A stretch of DNA of 64,000 nucleotides from Armigeres subalbatus (lineage: Eukaryota; Arthropoda; Insecta; Diptera; Culicidae): NCBI RefSeq assembly GCF_024139115.2, contig NC_085141.1:167978908-168042907 (forward strand), read 5' to 3'. The position numbers were made by a program, and so were the translations under genes. The notes under the pieces are model-generated. The model was given only the letters and a program-made list of their open reading frames with translations. It did not search any database and was not told where the DNA came from. This document shows, one piece after another, positions 55,243 through 64,000 of the stretch. How positions within the stretch are numbered: the first letter of the stretch is position 1; each line of letters starts with the position of its first letter.

Positions 55243-55345
55243 CATCCCAAGAAACATTTTAAGTTTTATAACGCTCTTGAAGACCATAATTTACCCTTCA
55301 AAAGTGTTAAAAAATCATCATAAAACCAAAATGTTACTAGGGATA
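55243..55345. mobile_element. Small palindromic MITE (copy 2)
   Basis: CATCCCAAGAAACATTTTAA to AAAATGTTACTAGGGATA, the same family as 6058-6162 in reverse orientation. It lies in the presumed dpr intron, 170 bp upstream of the Ig exon. Confidence 0.75.
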
Positions 55346-55383
55346 GGTATGTTGCTCGATGTTCATGTGAATGATTCCACGCA

Positions 55384-55430
55384 AAATTTACGATATATCG
55401 TAAATCGATATATATACGATATATCGTAAA
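55384..55430. repeat. AT-rich palindrome built on ACGATATATCGT
   Basis: ATTTACGATATATCGTAAAT is itself a perfect palindrome and is repeated after CGATATATAT as ACGATATATCGTAAAT. It can form alternative hairpins. Confidence 0.8.
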
Positions 55431-56164
55431 TTTTTATAAAAATCGAGATTTAAACATTATCATCCTATTCTGATACCTACCAGTGAAGTGAAAGGAAAAA
55501 ATTGCAAACTCGCAATCTATTTTCTAAGTAGGTACTGAGAGAAACTTTAGTCAGTTTAAGTTATCCTATTTGTAAGAAGTGATCAATATCATGTGCCATT
55601 AGTTTGTTCTTGTCCATACCATATCTTGATATTTAAAGGATATTTCGGAGCAAATTTTTGATATTGTTGCCTGTTCTTTTATCTCTTATATCAATCAAAT
55701 TCATATCATGTTTTGTTATTCTTTTAATTCATTCTTGTTATTATTATTAATTATATTTTTTATTATATTATATTATATTTATTTATATATTCTTATTATT
55801 CTTATTATTTTATTATTTTGTTATTCTGTTCATGGCTTCTCCCCGAGACGGGTTTATACTATTCCATTCAATTTCATCATCTGATGGTAAGGTTTTCAGT
55901 CTTCTTATGCTCAAAAACAGGTTTTACGTTTATATCCGACGTTTCGGCAACATATATTGTACCTTTATCAAGGAATTAACAAAGTCCCGTTTTATTGTTT
56001 ACATTTGTACTTAGCATATAACATTTTTGTCACAACTTTAAGTACAAACGCCCCCTCTATTGCTCAGAAAGGGCTGTGAGAATTGAATCTATCCGGATAC
56101 GATAAATTATAGTGCAGTACTTTTTTGGCGCCACATCTACTCTGTTTGTATTGAACTGTGTTGT
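55431..56164. other. No recognisable gene
   Basis: AT-rich, TTATTAT-like low complexity near 55735-55830. CCGACGTTTCGGC at 55937-55950 resembles a motif also present near 268-275 (CCGAAACGTTGG), perhaps a shared repeat family. Confidence 0.4.
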
Positions 56165-59004
56165 GATTTGGATTGGATTTGGATTGGATTTGGATTGGAT
56201 TTGGATTGGATTTGGATTGGATTTGGATTGGATTTGGATTGGATTTGGATTGGATTTGGATTTGGATTGGTTGGATTGGTTGGATTGGTTTGGATTGGTT
56301 TGGTTGGTTTGGATTGGTTGGATTGGTTTGGATTGGTTTGGATTGGTTTGGATTGGTTGGATTGGTTTGGATTGGTTTGAATTGGTTTGGTTGGTTTGGA
56401 TTGGTTGGATTGGTTTGGATTGGTTTGGTTGGTTTGGTTGGTTTGGATTGGTTTGGATTGGTTTGAATTTGGTTTGGATTGGTTTGGATTGGTTTGGATT
56501 GGTTTGGATTGGTTTGGATTGGTTTGGATTGGTTTGGATTGGTTTGGTTGGTTTGGATTGGTTTGGATTGGTTTGGATTGGTTTGGATTGGTTTGGTTGG
56601 TTTGGATTGGTTTGGATTGGTTTGGATTGGTTTGGTTGGTTTGGATTGGTTTGGTTGGTTTGGATTGGTTTGGATTGGTTTGGATTGGTTTGGATTGGTT
56701 TGGATTGGTTTGGTTGGTTGGATTGGTTTGGTTGGTTGGATTGGTTTGGATTGGTTGGTTGGATTGGTTTGGGATTGGATTTGGATTGGTTTGGTTGGTT
56801 TGGATTGGTTTGGTTGGTTTGGATTGGTTTGGATTGGTTTGGATTGGTTTGGGATTGGTTTGGATTGGTTTGGATTGGTTTGGATTGGTTTGGATTGGTT
56901 TGGATTGGTTTGGATTGGTTTGGATTGGTTTGGTTGGTTTGGATTGGATTGGTTTGGATTGGTTTGGTTGTTGGTTTGGATTGGTTTGGATTGGTTGGTT
57001 TGGATTGGTTTGGTTTGGTTGGTTTGGATTTGATTGGATTGGTTTGGATTTGGATTGGATTTGGTTTGGATTGGTTTGGATTGGTTTGGATTGGTTTGGT
57101 TGGTTTGGATTGGTTTGGATTGGTTTGGTTGGTTTGGATTGGTTTGGATTGGTTTGGATTGGTTTGGATTGGTTTGGATTGGTTTGGATTGGTTTGGGAT
57201 TGGTTTGGATTGGTTTGGATTGGTTTGGATTGGTTTGGATTGGTTTGGATTGGTTTGGATTGGTTTGGATTGGTTGGATTGGTTTGGATTTGGTTGGATT
57301 GGTTTGGATTGGTTTGGATTGGTTTGGTTGGTTTGGTTGGTTTGGATTGGTTTGGATTGGTTTGGATTGGTTTGGATTGGTTTGGATTGGTTTGGATTGG
57401 TTTGGATTGGTTTGGATTGGTTTGGTTGGTTGGTTTGGATTGGTTTGGTTGGTTTGGTTTGGATTGGTTTGGATTGGTTTGGATTGGTTTGGATTGGTTT
57501 GGATTGGTTTGGATTGGTTTGGATTGGTTTGGATTGGTTTGGATTGGTTTGGATTGGTTTGGATTTGGATTGGATTGGTTTGGTTTGGATTGGTTTGGAT
57601 TGGTTTGGATTGGTTTGGTTGGTTTGGATTGGTTTGGTTGGTTTGGATTGGTTTGGATTGGTTTGGATTGGTTTGGATTGGTTTGGTTGGATTGGATTGG
57701 TTTGGATTGGTTTGGATTGGTTTGGATTGGTTGGATTGGTTTGGATTGGTTTGGATTGGTTGGATTGGTTGGTTTGGATTGGTTTGGATTGGTTTGGATT
57801 GGTTTGGATTGGTTTGGATTGGTTTGGATTGGTTTGGATTGGTTTGGATTGGTTTGGATTGGTTTGGATTGGTTTGGGATTGGATTTGGATTGGTTTGGA
57901 TTGGTTTGGATTGGTTTGGATTGGTTTGGTTGGTTTGGTTGGTTTGGATTGGTTTGGATTGGTTTGGATTGGTTTGGATTGGTTTGGATTGGTTTGGATT
58001 GGTTTGGATTGGTTGGATTTGGTTTGGATTGGTTGGATTGGATTGGATTGGATTGGTTTGGATTGGTTTGGATTGGGTTTGGATTGGTTTGGATTGGTTT
58101 GGATTGGTTGGGATTGGTTTGGATTGGTTTGGATTGGTTTGGTTGGTTTGGATTGGTTTGGGATTGGTTTGGATTTGGATTGGTTTGGATTGGTTTGGAT
58201 TGGTTTGGATTGGTTTGGATTGGTTTGGATTGGTTTGGTTTGGTTTGGTTTGGATTGGTTTGGATTGGTTTGGATTGGTTTGGATTGGTTTGGATTGGTT
58301 TGGATTGGTTTGGATTGGTTTGGATTGGTTTGGATTGGTTTGGATTGGTTGGTTGGATTGGTTTGGATTGGTTTGGATTGGTTTGGATTGGTTTGGATTG
58401 GTTTGGATTGGTTTGGATTGGTTTGGATTGGTTTGGATTGGTTTGGATTGGTTTGGATTGGTTTGGATTGGTTTGGATTGGTTTGGATTGGTTTGGATTG
58501 GTTTGGATTGGTTTGGATTGGTTTGGATTGGTTTGGTTGGTTTGGATTGGTTGGATTGGTTTGGATTGGTTTGGATTGGTTTGGATTGGTTTGGATTGGT
58601 TTGGATTGGTTTGGATTGGTTTGGATTGGTTTGGATTGGTTTGGATTGGTTTGGATTGGTTTGGATTGGTTTGGATTGGTTTGGATTGGTTTGGATTGGT
58701 TTGGTTGGTTTGGATTGGATTTGGTTGGTTGGATTTGGATTGGTTTGGGATTGGTTTGGATTGGTTTGGATTGGTTGGTTGGTTTGGTTGGTTTGGATTG
58801 GTTTGGATTGGTTTGGATTGGTTTGGATCGGTTTGGATTGGTTTGGATTGGTTTGGATTGGTTTGGATTGGTTTGGATTGGTTTGGATTGGTTTGGATTG
58901 GTTTGGATTGGTTTGGTTGGTTTTGGATTGGTTTGGATTGGATTTGGATTTGGATTGGATTTGGATTGGATTTGGATTGGATTTGGATTGGATTTGGATT
59001 GGAT
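56165..59004. repeat. TTTGGATTGG satellite array A, 2.84 kb
   Basis: The core unit is the 10-bp TTTGGATTGG, with frequent short variants lacking ATT (TTTGGTTGG). Both edges (56165-56265 and 58930-59004) use an 11-bp unit, ATTTGGATTGG. The plus strand has essentially no cytosine (one C seen, at about 58829). No frame contains stops, so open frames of about 1,000 codons appear on both strands. They encode tryptophan/glycine/leucine/phenylalanine repeats on the plus strand and asparagine/proline/glutamine/serine repeats on the minus strand. These are by-products of the repeat. Confidence 0.97.
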
Positions 59005-59660
59005 TATGGTTTTTAACGGTGAAGCGTGCAGAAACGGGCTCTTCTTCGAGTGAATGGAGGCCTGTCGAAGGATGGCGGTTAAGAATGGAGAGACGGTTAT
59101 TAGCAAGCGTCGCAATGGACAAAAAGTGGCCCCTTGGGGTCTTCTGTCGGCGTGTAGTGGATTCAGATAAGTAGACAACAGGTTAAAAGGATATCAAATA
59201 CCAATCATCTTGTTCGCAATGGGCACTGCGTTGCACGATTGAGCGAAAGCCAGGCACTGCAGATTCTGATCACAATTAATATTCTTCTCTTTTGACAAAC
59301 ATTTCAACATATTTCAATCAACGCGGAAAAAAATTCTGTTTCCCACCCCAGTTCTCACTCTCGCTGTAATCAAATTTCATTTTTTTCGTTAATTGTTAGC
59401 TGTTCAATCATTGAACCATCGAAAACACCTTACGAGTTTTGCAGCAAGTTTCAAAATCGAACAATAAAGAAGTTACTATTGAACTAATTACGGTTATTTC
59501 GTTTCGGCATTAAATTCTGAATAGAGCTTTTCAGATGCTTGATTCCTTTAATCACTACTTTCTTATAAAACACCTATATTGCTCATACACTTACATAATT
59601 CTTTGTTTTACATGCATACATTCTGTCAGTTCCTTATAATCATTGTTTTGGAGAAAATTA
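59005..59660. repeat. Unique flank of the 4.36-kb tandem duplication, copy 1
   Basis: From AACGGTGAAGCGTGCAG (59015) onward the sequence is repeated nearly identically from 63371, an offset of 4,356 bp, and the match continues to the window end. Differences are point changes plus a 20-base addition (ACTATTGAAAATAGGATTGG) in the second copy near 63842. No gene is recognised. Confidence 0.95.
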
Positions 59661-59936
59661 TTTTGAGCTTTTTAGTGGAATGTCTTTACTTGTCATAAGA
59701 CGAGTTTGTACCATCCATTTAATTCCACCACTTGATTGTACCTTGACAGATACGTATTCCGGCAGTGAATGCTTGGATAGCACGAGCTATTTGTACTGCG
59801 GAGAAATTTTTTCATCTATTGGAGCCTTGGAAAATGATCAAGAAAGTTGTCATTTAATAATATATAAATGATTATTAAAAGAAAACCTACTTTTTATGAT
59901 GTGTTGAACAAGCAATCTCAGTTAAAATAGCATATA
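59661..59936. other. No recognisable gene
   Basis: AT-rich sequence. The open frame 59680-59871 has no recognised motif. This part should recur after 64000 if the duplication is complete. Confidence 0.4.
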
Positions 59937-60429
59937 GGGCAAACGATCCGATAATCGTGGGTGTTCCTTTAGTTGCGGTAGTAGAGTGTGCATTAAATCT
60001 ACGAATCAAACGCAGCAACCCATTACGTCCAATGACAAAACGATATGTCAATATACAAAGTAACTATTATCTTCAAATACTGGTAAATATCTAGAAAATA
60101 CCTTACTAGATTTTCGCCTGTGAACCAATAGTTGCGGTAGTGTTCCTATAATTGCGAATCCCGTAAAGAAAATAATGGAATTCGCAACTATAGGAACACG
60201 AATTAAAAATACCGCAACTATTGGAACAATCATAAATTAATTGGAGTTGTTGTTTTAGGATGGAATACATGCAATACATGCGACGGAAGCATGTTTCCAA
60301 TAAAATAGATGGGGAACGGTTTCGAATGCATATCCAAGGTAAGCGAAATGAAATTTCGTTTAATTGAATTGTGTGAAAATTGAATAGTGTTGAAACGTGC
60401 TTAGTTCCTCCACTATTGGATCATTACCC
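59937..60429. mobile_element. MITE with TA flanks and an internal palindrome
   Basis: GGGCAAACGATCCGATA at the left matches the reversed right end GGGTAATGATCCAATAGT. TA flanks both sides (59935-59936, 60430-60431). Inside, CCAATAGTTGCGGTAGTGTT (60124) and AACTATAGGAACACG...CCGCAACTATTGG (60184-60224) form a second inverted repeat. No ORF. Confidence 0.65.
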
Positions 60430-60582
60430 TACGCATATACGAAACAAGTTTCCGAGTGAAAGCATGTAGGTAGGTATTGCCTCCTCACTTTGGCATCTCA
60501 TAGCACCTTCGAAAAAAAAATTGATGAAAACTGGTGAGAGACAGAAAAAAAGAACTTTTTGCTCACAAGTTCGCAGCGCTAT
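60430..60582. other. Spacer before satellite array B
   Basis: Unique-looking sequence that does not match the left flank of array A, so the left duplication boundary must lie within the arrays or their edges. Confidence 0.5.
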
Positions 60583-63361
60583 TTTGGATTTGGATTGGAT
60601 TTGGATTGGATTTGGATTGGATTTGGATTGGATTTGGATTGGATTTGGATTGGATTTGGATTGGATTTGGATTGGATTTGGATTGGTTTGGTTGGTTTGG
60701 TTGGTTTGGATTGGTTTGGATTGGTTGGATTGGTTTGGATTGGTTTGGATTGGTTTGGATTGGTTTGGATTGGTTTGGATTGGTTTGGATTGGTTTGGAT
60801 TGGTTGGATTGGTTTGGATTGGTTGGATTGGTTTGGATTGGTTTGGATTGGTTTGGTTTGGATTGGTTTGGATTGGTTTGGATTGGATTGGTTTGGTTGG
60901 TTTGGATTGGTTTGGATTGGTTTGGATTGGTTTGGATTGGTTTGGATTGGTTTGGATTGGTTTGGATTGGTTTGGATTGGTTTGGATTGGTTTGGATTGG
61001 TTTGGATTGGTTTGGATTGGTTTGGATTGGTTTGGATTGGTTTGGTTGGTTTGGTTGGTTTGGATTGGTTTGGTTGGTTTGGATTGGTTTGGGATTGGTT
61101 TGGATTGGTTTGGATTGGTTTGGATTGGTTTGGATTGGTTTGGTTGGTTGGATTGGTTTGGATTGGTTTGGATTGGTTTGGATTGGTTTGGATTGGTTTG
61201 GATTGGTTGGATTGGTTTGGTTGGTTTGGTTGGTTTGGATTGGTTTGGTTGGTTTGGTTTGGTTGGATTGGTTTGGATTGGTTGGATTTGGTTTGGATTT
61301 GGTTGGTTTGGATTGGTTTGGATTGGTTGGATTGGTTTGGATTGGTTTGGATTGGTTTGGTTGGTTTGGATTGGTTTGGATTGGTTTGGTTGGTTTGGAT
61401 TGGTTTGGATTGGTTTGGGATTGGATTGGTTTGGTTTGGATTGGTTTGGATTGGTTTGGGATTGGTTTGGATTGGTTTGGATTGGTTTGGTTGGATTGGT
61501 TTGGTTTGGATTGGTTTGGGATTGGTTTGGATTGGTTTGGATTGGTTTGGATTGGTTTGGATTGGTTTGGATTGGTTGGATTGGTTTGGATTGGTTGGTT
61601 GGTTGGTTTGGATTGGTTTGGATTGGTTTGGATTGGTTTGGATTGGTTTGGTTGGTTTGGATTGGTTTGGATTGGTTTGGATTGGTTTGGATTGGTTTGG
61701 ATTGGTTGGATTGGTTTGGATTGGTTTGGATTGGTTTGGATTGGTTTGGATTGGTTTGGATTGGTTTGGATTGGTTTGGTTGGTTTGGATTGGTTTGGAT
61801 TGGTTTGGTTGGTTTGGATTGGTTTGGATTGGTTTGGATTGGTTGGATTGGTTTGGATTGGTTTGGTTGGTTTGGATTGGTTTGGATTGGTTTGGATTGG
61901 TTTGGATTGGTTTGGTTGGATTGGTTTGGATTGGTTTGGATTGGTTTGGATTGGTTTGGATTGGTTTGGATTGGTTTGGATTGGTTTGGATTGGTTTGGA
62001 TTGGTTTGGATTGGTTTGGATTGGTTTGGATTGGTTTGGTTGGTTTGGATTGGTTTGGATTGGTTTGGTTGGTTTGGATTGGTTTGGATTGGTTTGGATT
62101 GGTTTGGATTGGATTTGGATTGGTTTGGATTGGTTTGGTTGGTTTGGATTGGTTTGGGATTGGTTTGGATTGGATTTGGATTGGTTGGATTGGTTGGTTT
62201 GGATTGGTTTGGATTGGTTTGGGATTGGATTTGGTTTGGTTGGTTTGGATTGGTTTGGATTGGTTTGGATTGGTTTGGATTGGTTGGATTGGATTTGGAT
62301 TGGTTTGGATTGGTTTGGATTGGTTTGGATTGGTTTGGTTGGTTTGGATTGGTTTGGTTGGTTTGGATTGGTTTGGATTGGTTGGATTGGTTTGGATTGG
62401 TTTGGATTGGTTTGGATTGGTTTGGATTGGTTTGGATTGGTTTGGATTGGTTTGGTTGGTTTGGATTGGTTTGGATTGGTTTGGTTGGTTTGGATTGGTT
62501 TGGATTGGTTTGGATTGGTTTGGATTGGTTTGGATTGGTTTGGTTGGTTTGGATTGGTTTGGATTGGTTTGGATTGGTTTGGTTGGTTTGGTTGGTTTGG
62601 TTGGTTTGGATTGGTTTGGATTGGTTTGGATTGGTTTGGATTGGTTTGGATTGGTTTGGATTGGTTTGGATTGGTTTGGTTGGTTTGGATTGGTTTGGTT
62701 GGTTTGGATTGGTTTGGTTGGGTTTGGATTGGTTTGGATTGGTTTGGATTGGTTTGGATTGGTTTGGTTGGTTTGGATTGGTTTGGATTGGATTTGGATT
62801 GGTTTGGGTTGGTTTGGATTGGTTTGGATTGGTTTGGATTGGTTTGGATTGGTTTGGATTGGTTTGGATTGGTTGGATTGGTTTGGATTGGTTTGGATTG
62901 GTTTGGATTGGTTTGGTTGGTTTGGATTGGTTTGGATTGGTTTGGTTGGTTTGGATTGGTTTGGATTGGTTTGGATTGGTTTGGTTGGTTTGGATTGGTT
63001 TGGATTGGTTTGGTTGGTTTGGTTGGTTTGGTTGGTTGGATTGGTTTGGATTGGTTTGGATTGGTTTGGTTGGTTTGGATTGGTTTGGATTGGTTTGGTT
63101 GGTTTGGATTGGTTTGGTTGGTTTGGATTGGTTTGGATTGGTTTGGATTGGTTTGGATTGATTTGGATTGGATTTGGATTGGATTTGGATTGGATTTGGA
63201 TTGGATTTGGATTGGATTTGGATTGGATTTGGATTGGATTTGGATTGGATTTGGATTGGATTTGAATTGGTTTTGGATTGGATTTGGATTGGATTTGGAT
63301 TGGATTTGGATTGGATTTGGATTGGATTTGGATTGGATTTGGATTGGATTTGGATTGGATT
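60583..63361. repeat. TTTGGATTGG satellite array B, 2.78 kb
   Basis: Same composition and architecture as array A: ATTTGGATTGG 11-bp units at the left edge (60583-60685) and at the right edge (63155-63361), 10-bp units in the core. I see no cytosine on the plus strand within it. The order of short-unit variants differs from array A, so the arrays have diverged by expansion and contraction. All long open frames are artefacts of a stop-free unit. Confidence 0.97.
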
Positions 63362-64000
63362 ATGTGTTTTAACGGTGAAGCGTGCAGGAACAGGCTCTTC
63401 TGCGAGTGAATGGAGGCCTGTCGAAGGACGGCGGTTAAGAATGGAGAGACGGTTATGAGCAAGCGTCGCAATGCACAAGAGGTGGCCCCGTGGGGTCTTC
63501 TGTCGGCGTATAGTGGATTCAGGTGAGTAGACAACAGGTTAAAAGGATATCAAATACCAATCATCTTGTTCGCAATGGGCACTGCGTTGCACGATCGATC
63601 GAAAGCCAGGCACCGCAGACTCTGATCACAATTAATGTTCTTCTCTTTTGACAAACATTTCAACATATTTCAATCAACGCGGAAAAAATTTCTGTTTCCC
63701 ACCCCAGTTCTCACTCTCGCTGTAATCAAATTTCATTTTTTTCGTTAATTGTTAGCTGTTCAATCATTGAACCATCGAAAACACCTTACGAGTTTTGCAG
63801 CAAGTTTCAAAATCGCACAATAAAGAAGTTACTACTGAACTACTATTGAAAATAGGATTGGTCGGTTATTTCGTTTCGGCATTAAATTCTGAATAGAGCT
63901 TTTCAGATGCTTGATTCCTTTAATCACTACTTTCTTATAAAACACCTATATTGCTCATACACTTACATAATTCTTTGTTTTACATGCATACATTCTGTCA
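63362..64000. repeat. Unique flank of the 4.36-kb tandem duplication, copy 2
   Basis: Near-identical to 59005-59645. The duplicated block therefore comprises a satellite array plus its right flank. The window ends inside this copy. Confidence 0.95.

Noticed and set aside
56057..59178. Open reading frames of 650-1,020 codons on both strands, for example repeats of PNQSKPIQTN or WIGLDWFGLV
   Set aside because: A 10-bp unit without stop codons in any frame keeps all frames open. Several frames and both strands are open over the same bases, the content has no domain, and unit-length changes shift frames freely. This is satellite DNA.
60424..63534. Similar giant open frames in the second array
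   Set aside because: Same reason as the first array; no start context, no homology beyond the repeat, and both strands are equally open.

Overview
This is repeat-dominated insect DNA, most likely from a culicine mosquito and probably Aedes. That assignment is an inference. It rests on two Juan-type Jockey retrotransposon remnants, an RTE-clade remnant of the kind common in Aedes, tRNA-derived SINEs, and very many short inverted-repeat DNA transposons (MITEs). Only one host gene can be supported. At 54.6-55.1 kb on the minus strand lie the last two coding exons of a dpr-family (defective proboscis extension response) immunoglobulin-superfamily gene. Its upstream exons must lie beyond 64 kb, so everything from 55.1 kb to the window end is probably inside one of its introns.

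Layout. 0-4.3 kb: a foldback repeat, a gutted RTE retrotransposon and two MITEs. 4.3-9.8 kb: a compound DNA element bounded by matching termini and a 6-bp direct repeat, with nested MITEs. 9.9-10.8 kb: a run of MITEs, one inside another. 10.85-16.85 kb: a full-length but frameshifted I-group non-LTR retrotransposon (ORF1 plus an endonuclease/RT/RNase H ORF2) with a 13-bp target-site duplication. 18.0-21.5 kb: an AGATTTTT tandem array with larger internal duplications. 21.9-22.5 kb: an ultra-short retroposon and a SINE. 24.6-30.8 kb, minus strand: a second copy of the I-group family whose RT half is replaced, in frame, by the RT of a different RNase H-less non-LTR element, and whose ORF1 is split by a 1.9-kb insertion. 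31-53 kb: MITEs, foldbacks, two Juan fragments in opposite orientation, a hAT-like element, a CR1-like ORF1/endonuclease fragment and interrupted minisatellites. 56.2-64 kb: two 2.8-kb arrays of a nearly cytosine-free satellite (TTTGGATTGG) inside a tandem duplication of 4,356 bp.

How the parts relate. The retrotransposon ORFs are all broken, so none looks able to move itself. The many TIR elements carry no recognisable transposase and would depend on enzymes encoded elsewhere. Insertion order can be read in several places: a MITE inside a MITE, an element inside a minisatellite, and an insertion inside a retrotransposon ORF1. The very long ORFs in the satellites exist because the 10-11 bp units contain no stop codon in any frame; they are not evidence for protein. 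All homology calls come from reading motifs by eye; no database was consulted.
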